A stretch of DNA of 64,000 nt. Source: Thalassomonas sp. RHCl1. Lineage in GTDB: Bacteria > Pseudomonadota > Gammaproteobacteria > Enterobacterales > Alteromonadaceae. The notes under the pieces were generated by a model. That model searched no databases. It worked only from the letters and a program-made list of their open reading frames with translations, and was not told the DNA's origin. The translations under genes and the position numbers were made by a program. Positions 49,752 to 57,778 of the stretch are shown here, piece after piece; within the stretch, counting starts at the first letter, position 1; each line of letters starts with the position of its first letter. Location: positions 248,001-312,000 of the forward strand of contig NZ_CANDNZ010000002.1 in the NCBI RefSeq assembly GCF_947387555.1, in the 5' to 3' direction.

Positions 49752-51188
49752 TTATAAATCCTCATTCAGGAAATTAACGACCTTGGGGGCATATTCCATC
49801 ACGCCGCACAGGGATAAAAAGATGATGGCAATACTGATCGTTGCCTGAATAATAGTGGAGCTGACCAGCTGTATGGTTTCGAACACGCCCCTGAGACTTG
49901 TCGGCAAGGCAAAGCTGTCATCGCTGATATTGCCGATAACCAGGCCGATCAGGCTGAAACCTATATAGATGCAGGTCATGACAAAAAACTCGCGCCGAGT
50001 TTTTAACAGGTTGTCGGCGTGAATTTTTTTCACTACCGGGATAGCGATAAAAATGCCGAAAAAGGTCATGACGCCTACCAGGGGCTGCTGGTAAATTTCC
50101 CCTAAGATCACGGTAAGCACCAACACGGCAACAAACAGGCTGCGGAACATCACCAGGGGGTTGTTGACCAAAGGCGCGGTATCTTCCGCCGGTTTTGCCG
50201 GGGCGGTGCCGCATACCTTGCATGTTACCGCCGGGGTGACCTGTTCCATGTCCCAGCTGCCGTTATCGGCATTGTACATATAGACCTTGTTGGCGTAGCC
50301 GTCGGCTTTGCCGATTAATATTTTAAAGGCGATCATCGACAGCATAGAAGTGACCAGGGTGGTCAGCGGGCCAAATGTCGGCCCGGTACCGTGTATCCGC
50401 TTGACATCGCCGGCATCCCCCTGGCAGGCAAAACAGCTGGACTTACCCGGGATATAATTGGGACCGGCCACTGCGGTATAGTCTAAAAAGCCGCCGGTGA
50501 CATAGGGCACTTCGGCTTGGACACAAGCGGCGTTGACCCAGGCCATGGACTCTTCCGGGCTGTCGATGGCTTTTACCACCAGGTTGACGTCGGGCAGCAG
50601 GGCTTCGACGTCGGCCTGACAGGTAATTTTCCGGTTCAGGGTCACGACTTCTATTTCCGGGTTAAATTCCCGTATTCTTTGCGCCAGCACTTCCACTTTT
50701 ACCCGGTCGATATCTTTGGGGGTATACATCAGCTGACGGTTGAGGTTGCTTTCTTCTATGGTGTCAAAATCCAGCAGGGTAATTTTACCGACTCCTATGG
50801 CTGCCAGGTTCCAGCAGATATGGCTGCCGATGGCGCCGACGCCGAGGATCAGGGCATGGGACTGCTGCAGTTTTTCCTGTACCGCCTCCGGCTGCCTGGA
50901 AATCATAGTGAAATAGCCGTGCTGGCGCGAATAGCGGCCTTCGAGCTTTTGCGCCGGGCCTTCAAGCAAGATGCGTTTTGACACTAGCTCTTCCAGGCGC
51001 GAAGGGGCTATGCATTTTAATATCTCCGCTTCACTGAGTTCTTCTTTTTGCAAAAAGAAGTCGATGACCGGTTGGAAATCCGCCGAAAAGGTGACCCGGT
51101 TGTGGGGCACGGTATTGATCAAGATTTCATCGTTGATCCGGGTGACAAAGGAAAAAGGATTAAAATGGTAACTTTTGGCGCTGCTCAT
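49752..51188 (-). CDS. ThiF/E1-like adenylyltransferase with membrane tail
   Basis: The product has 478 residues. Residues ~1-80 look like a PqqD-type winged-helix peptide-recognition domain. Residues ~110-330 are an E1/ThiF domain: LILGVGAIGSHICW (116-121 core), D140, the NLNRQ box (148-152), K164, KAIDS (D209), and a Cys4 zinc site from CFAC (252/255) and CKVC (323/326). The last ~130 residues have four membrane helices. It would adenylate a peptide C-terminus or side chain at the membrane. Start overlaps the M50 gene by 4 bases. This fusion to a membrane tail is unusual. Confidence 0.82.
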   Translation of the reverse strand: MSSAKSYHFNPFSFVTRINDEILINTVPHNRVTFSADFQPVIDFFLQKEELSEAEILKCIAPSRLEELVSKRILLEGPAQKLEGRYSRQHGYFTMISRQPEAVQEKLQQSHALILGVGAIGSHICWNLAAIGVGKITLLDFDTIEESNLNRQLMYTPKDIDRVKVEVLAQRIREFNPEIEVVTLNRKITCQADVEALLPDVNLVVKAIDSPEESMAWVNAACVQAEVPYVTGGFLDYTAVAGPNYIPGKSSCFACQGDAGDVKRIHGTGPTFGPLTTLVTSMLSMIAFKILIGKADGYANKVYMYNADNGSWDMEQVTPAVTCKVCGTAPAKPAEDTAPLVNNPLVMFRSLFVAVLVLTVILGEIYQQPLVGVMTFFGIFIAIPVVKKIHADNLLKTRREFFVMTCIYIGFSLIGLVIGNISDDSFALPTSLRGVFETIQLVSSTIIQATISIAIIFLSLCGVMEYAPKVVNFLNEDL

Positions 51189-52252
51189 TTTGCGCTCCTT
51201 ATTTTAAACGCCATCAGCGCCGGATAGGCGGCCACTATCAGCATGAGGAAAAGCACATCAACCCATTGGGCATCCCACAAAAGCAGCACGCCGTCGTGTA
51301 TCAGCACCAGCATGGAAACGATGAGGATAAATTGAAAAAGCTGGCTGATGAAAAAATAAGCCGTATATTCAATTTTTTTGTTTTTCCGGGTGAGCTGGCT
51401 TACCAGAGCGTTGCGGGCAAACCTGGGTTCGCCGAGCAATTCCTGGAAAATATAGTAGCCGTCGTATTCGACAAAGGGGATAAGGTTAATAAACATCAGC
51501 ACAAAGTTGATGGCGGTGAAAAACAGCAGATACGATAACGCGGTTTCCCCCATGGGAATAAAGGTCAGCATCAGGCCGAGAAACATCAAGAGATTGTTGC
51601 CCTGAACACCGGCAATCAGCACTTTTATGCGTTTTTTACGGTCCGACATCAGGTTGATGCCGCTGACATCAGCGTAAAAGGAAGGATGCAGGAAAAACAG
51701 CATCATGCCGACCTGGGGCACTTTGACATTAAAAGATTTTGCCACCAGGGCATGGGCGCCTTCGTGCACTATGCCAGTGACTAAAATGGCAAAAAAGTAA
51801 AAAATTACGGTAAAGGTGTCAAAGGTCAGGGTTTCCCGGATGTTTTGTACCTGGGGCACCAGCAGGGCGACCATAAGTACATTGATGACCAGCAGCGGCA
51901 GGCTGCACCAGTTCAGAAAGTGGCTGAAATAAAGGGCAAACTTACCGCTGTTGTCGATAAACCTGGACGGGTCGAGGTTAAACACCTTGATTTTAAGCGG
52001 TGAAAACGGCTCTTTTTTACTTTCCCCTTCGAGTAAATCCAGGTGCTGTACCGTCTTGATAAATTTATCGAAGTACTCCAGCGGAATAAGGCCTCTTAAG
52101 GCTTCCACCGTGTTTTTGCCGTCGAGTAATTTAAGCCAGTTAACTTCCTGCTCGCCTAATTTGAAATGCCGGGAAGTTGAGGCATCGTAGACATGGTATA
52201 TACCTTGTTCGAGCGGATAGAAGTTAATGGATTTTTTTAATGCTAAGTTCAA
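51185..52252 (-). CDS. M50 intramembrane metalloprotease with PqqD-like N-terminal domain
   Basis: The product has 355 residues. Residues ~10-80 resemble a PqqD fold (VYDASTSRHFKLGEQEVNWL, LLDGKNTVEALRGLI). Residues ~110 on are multi-helix membrane protein with the site-2 protease motif VHEGAH (H163, E164, H167) and a third ligand in NLIPFVEYDGYY (D264). It probably cleaves a leader peptide in or near the membrane. It starts with TTG at 52250-52252, with AAGGGGG before it. That binding site is part of a hairpin stem (52261-52293). Confidence 0.8.
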   Translation of the reverse strand: MNLALKKSINFYPLEQGIYHVYDASTSRHFKLGEQEVNWLKLLDGKNTVEALRGLIPLEYFDKFIKTVQHLDLLEGESKKEPFSPLKIKVFNLDPSRFIDNSGKFALYFSHFLNWCSLPLLVINVLMVALLVPQVQNIRETLTFDTFTVIFYFFAILVTGIVHEGAHALVAKSFNVKVPQVGMMLFFLHPSFYADVSGINLMSDRKKRIKVLIAGVQGNNLLMFLGLMLTFIPMGETALSYLLFFTAINFVLMFINLIPFVEYDGYYIFQELLGEPRFARNALVSQLTRKNKKIEYTAYFFISQLFQFILIVSMLVLIHDGVLLLWDAQWVDVLFLMLIVAAYPALMAFKIRSAK

Positions 52253-52260
52253 ACCGTCCC

Positions 52261-52293
52261 CCTTAATTTATGTGCTGCTAGCTAAAATTAAGG
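52261..52293 (-). promoter_or_regulatory. Hairpin that overlaps the M50 ribosome binding site
   Basis: CCTTAATTT (52261-52269 on the plus strand) and AAATTAAGG (52285-52293) are perfect 9-base arms with a 15-base spacer. In the minus-strand mRNA the second arm ends in AAGG, the start of the AAGGGGG site for the TTG start. The hairpin could lower translation of the enzyme genes relative to the precursors. Confidence 0.6.
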
Positions 52294-52334
52294 GACCAGA
52301 GCAAACTGCGCTAAGGCCCCAGAATGTGCTTTGC

Positions 52335-52448
52335 TTAGCTGATGAACATAAGTCCAACGAGGGCTAAGCCAATACCAATACCTGTGGCGACACCCGCTGA
52401 GGTATCGGATACTGGTGCTTCAATGATTTCGATTTCTGAAAAAGTCAT
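52335..52448 (-). CDS. Candidate RiPP precursor peptide A (37 residues)
   Basis: The minus-strand frame runs from ATG at 52446-52448 to TAA at 52335-52337. AGAAGGAAAG lies 5 bases before the ATG. The peptide starts MTFSEIEIIEAP and then has a Ser/Thr/Asp linker and a Gly/Ile/Leu-rich C-terminal half (ATGIGIGLALVGLMFIS). It is the second of two clearly homologous peptides and stands 82 bases before the M50 gene. The leader-core division after the AP motif is inferred. Confidence 0.82.
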   Translation of the reverse strand: MTFSEIEIIEAPVSDTSAGVATGIGIGLALVGLMFIS

Positions 52449-52512
52449 AATACTTTCCTTCTAAAATGAATAAGTTAATTGGTTAAATTAAGTTGTAGTT
52501 ATGGTGCTGTGG

Positions 52513-52626
52513 TTATGAAACAAACAGTAAACCAACCGCTACCCCGACCACTACGCCACCGGCGACACCGCCCCAAAATTCGGCATCAGATGGTGCATCT
52601 ACGATTTCAATTTCTTCAAAAGTCAT
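52513..52626 (-). CDS. Candidate RiPP precursor peptide B (37 residues)
   Basis: The minus-strand frame runs from ATG at 52624-52626 to TAA at 52513-52515, with AGAGGAAAG before the ATG. The peptide begins MTFEEIEIVDAP and ends GGVVVGVAVGLLFVS, the same length (37) and layout as peptide A. Aligned, both share MTF-x-EIEI-x-x-AP, a Gly-rich hydrophobic core and a Phe-Ile/Val-Ser end. It is the first gene of the operon. No ORF of this kind is seen elsewhere in the window. Confidence 0.82.
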   Translation of the reverse strand: MTFEEIEIVDAPSDAEFWGGVAGGVVVGVAVGLLFVS

Positions 52627-53177
52627 GGTTCTTTCCTCTTGCTTTAATCAAGTTTAAATTAGCTGACGATACTCAGAATCCGGCGTCTCAAGCGCTTGCT
52701 CCGGCATCGAAATAAATATTATGTTTATGTGTTTATATGGCACTGTGTAAGCCTTGTACTTCTTCTTAACAAAGGCTTGATGAATATCACCCCCTTACAT
52801 CTATAAGCTGTTGTTTTTATTCGCTTGCCTGATCAGCTGGTGCGAACTGCTAATGGCTTTTCATTACATATAAGATGTAGGGAGTAACCGTGTATCGGGG
52901 TTTGGGGCTGTTATTGTTGACTTGCCAACGCATTCTATTTCTCCTGCTTTAATTGTGTTCATGTTGGAACACTTAGTTAGTGTTGGCAGCGGGTAGACTA
53001 TCTCACTCGTTTTGCTAAAACTTTTTTGCTTTATTTGCAAGCCAGCAAGTTTTCTTTATTAACGTATTGAATATAAAGAATTAAAAATTGTAAAAAAAAT
53101 ACAGGCATAGGGGATAGGACATAGGGCAGGACAATAGTCGTGCAGGCGGGAGCTAGAGGTCATTAATGGTGATATCG
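52627..53177. other. Intergenic stretch upstream of the peptide operon
   Basis: This 550-base A+T-rich gap should hold the promoter for the two precursor peptides. A near-perfect inverted repeat (AAGCCTTGT / ACAAAGGCTT, one extra base) stands at 52749-52778 and could be an operator or hairpin. No ORF was seen that resembles a third precursor. Confidence 0.45.
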
Positions 53178-53543
53178 TTATTTATCGGTTACTAAATGAA
53201 TGATATTAGACGGGCTGCTGAGCCAGAAAGCGTTGAGGTCATCAGGCAGCGGTTCGATCTCGTTTCTGATGCTGCAACCGGCTTGCTCAAGGTGTTTTTT
53301 TGCCGCGGGTATATCGTCTGAGATAATTTCCAGCCAGATTTCCGACTGACTGATGCCGGTTATTTTATCTATCCAAAGCACTTTATCGCCAAAGGCAAAG
53401 CAGACTGACTCAAAGGGATCGGCAGCGTTGTGGGGTAACTGCTTGAAACCCAGTATATCCTGATAAAAATGAATCACATCTGCGTATTCATGTGCTGGTG
53501 TTTTTATTGCAATATTCTTTCCCGGGCTAAATTCTGGTTTCAT
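53178..53543 (-). CDS. VOC (glyoxalase/bleomycin-resistance) family protein
   Basis: The product has 121 residues, one VOC unit. NIAIKTPAHEYADVIHFYQD and LGFKQLPHN are the family's first beta-alpha part, and SEIWLEIISDDIPAAKKHLE the second. Metal ligands are probably partly altered, so the enzyme or binding role is unclear. CTTGGAGTG precedes the ATG. It is not obviously linked to either neighbour. Confidence 0.78.
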   Translation of the reverse strand: MKPEFSPGKNIAIKTPAHEYADVIHFYQDILGFKQLPHNAADPFESVCFAFGDKVLWIDKITGISQSEIWLEIISDDIPAAKKHLEQAGCSIRNEIEPLPDDLNAFWLSSPSNIIHLVTDK

Positions 53544-53664
53544 TAGTCACTCCAAGTTACCTGTTATATAGAGCAATGTTTACCTTGAATAAAATGAAAG
53601 TATTTATATTTTTATGATGTTGGCCTAAGTTTAAGTTATGCCATAGTTCATAAGGTTTTACTGC

Positions 53665-54891
53665 ATGTTAATAAACCTAGATAAAAAAGCTCTCCAAGTT
53701 TCTTTTATAGCAGGACTGAGTATTATTTTAGTAAGTTATTTAGTGACGTGGGGGGTTGCGAATACCCTTGCAGGAAGGTATATGGACGATATCTTTGATA
53801 AATCTGGAGTGGCAAACTTTTTTGGGATCATTTGGTTTTTATGTCTGATTACAGGAATATATTTTACCTTAAAGGTTTATGAGCCAGGTAGGCGCCTATT
53901 TAAAAAAGTGACTCTTGAAGAGAAGATTGGCCGCTCCCCGTATAGCATTATTGAAGATACTTGCTCTAAAAATTTAGCTTATGAAATGTTCGTTCGTTCT
54001 AGGAGAGCGCTGCTACGTGCTGTGTTAATTATGGGAGGAATTACTTTTCTCATATTAGTTTCTGTTTTGATTATTATTTATGCTGGTAAACTCTCTGCTA
54101 TGGACTTTCTTTCTGCTACAGATTTAGAAGCGCAGGAGCAAGAGATAACGCTTATTACATCTTTTCAAAATAAACTAAATGAATTCTTGGTAGTTATATC
54201 AGTAGATTATTATCAAAAGTCGCCACTTAATAGACTCGCAGATCTTGAAGACAAATTAAAATATATTCAATTTTGGAGTTCTGGTTCTACATACTCCGAT
54301 GCTGAGGTTGGTTTAATATTATTGGAGACAAAAGCTCAACGAGAAAAATTGGCTTTAATGTTGAAAGATGTTAGAGAACATTCAATTATTAAGCTTCATG
54401 ATGAAAATACTCCTAAAAAAGAGAAGCAAGAGCGTGATAAGAAGCACCAAGAAGAAATGGAACAGTATTTTGATAATATTAATAAAAACATAGAAGTTCT
54501 TAAAAGTTTTTTAGATTCATCTTTAGGAAAGTTAGGTCGTATAAAAAAAGAAAAAGTTGCGGTTAGAAATAAATTAATGTCTGATACTTTATTAAATTTC
54601 AATCAGGGAAAGAGTATTTTATCGACTAGTGTTATTAGGTTTGGAGTAACATTAGTATTATTGTTTTTTATCCATGTTTTAGTTTCCCTATATCGATATA
54701 ATATTAAAATATCAACATATTATATTGCTTTAGCAGATGGCTTATTGATAGGAAATGATTATAAAAAAGTAGATTTTGAATGCAGGATAAAACCACTTTA
54801 TCCGTCACATATTGATTTTTCACCCCCGCCTAAAATATCAATTGATTCGATTGTTGATGCAGCAGTTAAAACCGCCGCTAGCTCCAAATAG
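53665..54891 (+). CDS. Membrane protein of unknown function, A+T-rich
   Basis: The product has 408 residues with two close helices at the N-terminus (~12-32 and ~48-68), a third near 113-135, a long charged coiled-coil stretch (~residues 240-300 with KKEKQERDKKHQEEMEQ), a helix near 320-345, and a C-terminal soluble tail. I do not recognise it. Codons are strongly A/T-ending compared with the neighbours, suggesting recent acquisition. It sits alone on the plus strand. Confidence 0.7.
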   Translation: MLINLDKKALQVSFIAGLSIILVSYLVTWGVANTLAGRYMDDIFDKSGVANFFGIIWFLCLITGIYFTLKVYEPGRRLFKKVTLEEKIGRSPYSIIEDTCSKNLAYEMFVRSRRALLRAVLIMGGITFLILVSVLIIIYAGKLSAMDFLSATDLEAQEQEITLITSFQNKLNEFLVVISVDYYQKSPLNRLADLEDKLKYIQFWSSGSTYSDAEVGLILLETKAQREKLALMLKDVREHSIIKLHDENTPKKEKQERDKKHQEEMEQYFDNINKNIEVLKSFLDSSLGKLGRIKKEKVAVRNKLMSDTLLNFNQGKSILSTSVIRFGVTLVLLFFIHVLVSLYRYNIKISTYYIALADGLLIGNDYKKVDFECRIKPLYPSHIDFSPPPKISIDSIVDAAVKTAASSK

Positions 54892-54979
54892 AGAATGTTG
54901 CTTTATTCCGGTTATTTATAGATAAAATTATTCATCTTCTATGGTGGACATTTAGCAATAAATTGCTAATATGCCTGCC

Positions 54980-55106
54980 GAGCCAAGGGGTGCCTGGTTG
55001 CGATGGTTTTTTATACGTTACGCGGATAAGAAAACATCAAAACTGTGCTGAGACGAAAGATTCGAACCCTTAGAACCTGAACCGGATAGTACTGGCGTAG
55101 GAATGG
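54980..55106 (+). ncRNA. TPP riboswitch (THI element)
   Basis: The conserved THI parts are in order: GGGGTGCC near 54987, CTGAGA near 55049, AACCCTTAGAACCTGA at 55065-55080, and CCGGATAGTACTGGCGTAGGA directly after (55082-55102). They pair as expected (AAGGGG with CCCTT). It lies 86 bases before the ATG of the TonB-dependent receptor. A small hairpin at 55166-55185 (TCAATTC / GAATTGA) next to the GAAG ribosome binding site may be the expression platform. TPP would lower expression of the genes downstream. Confidence 0.92.
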
Positions 55107-55192
55107 TTGAAAAATAGCCTGGTGATCACATAAACCGGCGTTATAACTTCCCAAATTTCCTTGCGTCAATTCCCAAAAGAATTGAAGTAATT

Positions 55193-57340
55193 ATGTTTAA
55201 ATCTCCACTGGTTATCGCCATAAGCGCGGCCTTGTACCAACCCCTTGCTTTTTCATTTGAAAATGATCTTGAGCACATTACCGTCACCTCCGATTTCCGT
55301 CAGCAGAGCCTGGCCGAGGTACCTGTGAGTGTCGCGGTGATCGATCAGCAGCAAATTATCGATGAAGGCGGCCAGCACTTTGAAGAAGTGATCAATAAGG
55401 TGGCCAACCTTAATTTTGCCGGCGGCACCTCCAGGCCCAAATATTTTCAGATCCGCGGGGTAGGGGAACGCTCTGAATATCGCGGCGCGCCTAATTCATC
55501 TGTTGGTTTTATCCTTGACGATATCGACATGTCCGGTTTAGGGATGGCGGCGAATATGTATGATGTAGGTCAGGTTGAAGTTTTACGTGGTCCGCAGGGC
55601 ACGCGTTATGGCGCCAATGCCCTTGCCGGGCTGGTTTATATTCAGTCAAATGCCCCGACCGAAACCTTTGAACACGGTGTGCAAACCACTTTGGGCGATG
55701 ACGACTTGCAAACCTATAGCGGTTATAGCTCGGGCCCGCTGACCGATAAATTATTTTACCGGGCCGTATTTGAGCAGCATAAACAAAACGGCTACCGGGA
55801 CAACAAATACCTGGGCCGTGATGATACCAATGGTATCGATGAATTTACCGGTAAGTTAAAACTGCGCTACCTGGCCTCAGATGAGCTGACTTTGGACTTT
55901 ACTTACCTGCATGCGGATTTAGATAACGGTTTTGACGCCTGGACCTTAGATAACAATGGTTTTGATACTTTAACGGATCAACCGGGCGTGGATAACCAGC
56001 AGTCGGACGGGTTGGCAGTAAAAGCCCAATATACCGGATTTACCCAGTTTGCCTTAACGGCAATCACCAGCATGAGCGATACCGAGCATCAACACGCCTA
56101 CGACGGCGACTGGGCCAACCCCGAGTACTGGCAGAGCAAACCCTGTGTGGATTATTACGATGAAAACGGCAATGGCGAGTCTGACGATATTATCGGTTGT
56201 ACCTACGACTACCTTTGGGACAAGCGGGCAGAGCGCACCAGTTACAGCCAGGAAATAAGGCTAAGCTCCAACGAGTCGGGACGCATATTTAACGGCAGCA
56301 CCGACTGGCTCGGCGGTATCTATTTCAGCAAACTCGATGAAGAAAATGATCTCGATTCCAGTTATAACGGCTGGCCGGATGAAATACTGGACTCTGAATA
56401 CCAGGCGAAAAATACCGCTATTTTTGGTCAGCTCGACAGTGAGTTAAGCCAGGATTATCAGTTGTCTGTCGGCCTGCGTCTTGAGCATCGCAGTACCGAT
56501 TATGATGACAGCCAGGGAGATGAATTCTCGCCTTCTGAAACCATGTGGGGGGGCCATATTGCCCTGAGCAAGCAGCTCAACAATGCACATGGCGCTTATG
56601 GCCGTATTGCCAAGGGTTATAAGGCCGGTGGTTTTAATATGGGACTGCCGGGCGAACTGAGCCGCTATAAAGAATTTGATACCGAAACCCTGATCAACTA
56701 TGAGCTGGGATTAAAAAGCCAGTTTGCTGAGCTGGGCTTAAATACCAATGTTGCGGTGTTTTATATGGACAGGCAAGATCAGCAGGTCAATGCCTCGCAG
56801 CAAAACCCGGACGAGCCGCAGCGTTTTATTATCTATACCGCCAATGCTGCCAGTTCAACCAGTTACGGGGTGGAGTTTGACCTGGACTGGGCAATCAATC
56901 AGCAACTGAGTTTTGATGCCAGTATCGGTTACTTAAATGCCAGTTACGATGATTATGCCTATCAGGATAAATACGGCAGCGAAGTGGATATTTCCGACCG
57001 TGAACTGGCCCATGCCCCGGAATATACCTACAGCGCCGGGCTGACCTACCGCGCGGATAACGGCTGGTTCAGCCATGTCAGCTTATCCGGCAAGAGTGAT
57101 TTTTATTACTCCGACAGCCATGATGAGAAAGCCGACGGCAGTAATTTAATCAATGCCCGTATCGGTTATGAAGCAGACCAATGGGCGGTTTATCTTTGGG
57201 CCCGTAACCTGACCGATGAAAAATACGGTACCCGCGGTTTTTATTTCGGCAACGAGCCGGACCTTGACTGGGCCAATAAAAAATATGTCCGTTACGGTGC
57301 GCCGCGTCAGTTAGGAATAACCGCGAGTTATGAATTTTAA
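55193..57340 (+). CDS. TonB-dependent receptor, probably for thiamine
   Basis: The product has 715 residues. The signal peptide (residues 1-22) is followed by plug and barrel, with EHITVTSDFRQQSLAEVPVS, RGVGERSEYRG and GPQGTRYGANALAGLVYIQS, and ends in YEF. The TPP riboswitch directly upstream and the thiamine-related genes downstream point to thiamine or a relative as its substrate. This type of THI-controlled receptor is known in other gammaproteobacteria and Bacteroidetes. Substrate choice here is inferred from context only. Confidence 0.85.
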   Translation: MFKSPLVIAISAALYQPLAFSFENDLEHITVTSDFRQQSLAEVPVSVAVIDQQQIIDEGGQHFEEVINKVANLNFAGGTSRPKYFQIRGVGERSEYRGAPNSSVGFILDDIDMSGLGMAANMYDVGQVEVLRGPQGTRYGANALAGLVYIQSNAPTETFEHGVQTTLGDDDLQTYSGYSSGPLTDKLFYRAVFEQHKQNGYRDNKYLGRDDTNGIDEFTGKLKLRYLASDELTLDFTYLHADLDNGFDAWTLDNNGFDTLTDQPGVDNQQSDGLAVKAQYTGFTQFALTAITSMSDTEHQHAYDGDWANPEYWQSKPCVDYYDENGNGESDDIIGCTYDYLWDKRAERTSYSQEIRLSSNESGRIFNGSTDWLGGIYFSKLDEENDLDSSYNGWPDEILDSEYQAKNTAIFGQLDSELSQDYQLSVGLRLEHRSTDYDDSQGDEFSPSETMWGGHIALSKQLNNAHGAYGRIAKGYKAGGFNMGLPGELSRYKEFDTETLINYELGLKSQFAELGLNTNVAVFYMDRQDQQVNASQQNPDEPQRFIIYTANAASSTSYGVEFDLDWAINQQLSFDASIGYLNASYDDYAYQDKYGSEVDISDRELAHAPEYTYSAGLTYRADNGWFSHVSLSGKSDFYYSDSHDEKADGSNLINARIGYEADQWAVYLWARNLTDEKYGTRGFYFGNEPDLDWANKKYVRYGAPRQLGITASYEF

Positions 57341-57380
57341 CTTGAGTTAATTTAATTCACTTGTTGGACATATCCGCATA

Positions 57381-57411
57381 AAATGCCACTTTCGTGATGA
57401 AAGTGGCATTT
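57381..57411 (+). terminator. Hairpin after the receptor gene
   Basis: AAATGCCACTTTC, loop GTGAT, and the exact 13-base complement. A T-run is lacking (TTTGCG follows). It lies 40 bases after the receptor stop and may act as a terminator or processing signal between the receptor and the downstream thiamine genes. Confidence 0.6.
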
Positions 57412-57497
57412 GCGTGTCTGGCGGAGCTTGGATGAACCGGACAAGCACCGGTATAAACCTTATCTAGTGAGAGTAATATAGGGTAATGAGGAGATAA

Positions 57498-57764
57498 ATG
57501 ATGAAAATATCAATTGAGATCAGCTTGTACCCCCTGGCCGAGCTTAAATTTAAAGATGAGATCTGGGCCTTTATTAAACGCCTGCGGGGCATCGATGGCC
57601 TTAAAGTGGTGACCAATGGCATGAGCACCCAGGTTTTTGGCGATTATGATCTGGCGGTAAGCCATGTGATGGCTGAAATTAAGCAAGTGCATCAAAGTGT
57701 CGATGCCGCAGTGTTTGTTTGTAAATTTATTAACGGCGATCGCTCTGTAGTTGAAGCAGAATAG
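57498..57764 (+). CDS. YkoF/MTH1187-like thiamine-binding protein
   Basis: The product has 88 residues. ISIEISLYPLAELKFKDEIW and VVTNGMSTQVFGDYDLAVSH match the small ferredoxin-like Thiamine_BP family (YkoF, MTH1187). Family members bind thiamine or hydroxymethylpyrimidine. GAGGAG precedes ATG-ATG. The neighbours (PnuC-type transporter and kinase) fit a thiamine salvage role. Confidence 0.78.
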   Translation: MMKISIEISLYPLAELKFKDEIWAFIKRLRGIDGLKVVTNGMSTQVFGDYDLAVSHVMAEIKQVHQSVDAAVFVCKFINGDRSVVEAE

Positions 57765-57778
57765 GGTTGATAGTAATA

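Noticed and set aside
52644-52720. Possible third precursor peptide upstream (17 codons from an ATG near 52707)
   Set aside because: It lacks a ribosome binding site, the MTFxEIEI leader and the Gly-rich core.
55058-55070. tRNA-like T-arm (GATTCGAACCC)
   Set aside because: It is part of the TPP riboswitch and there is no acceptor, D or anticodon arm around it.
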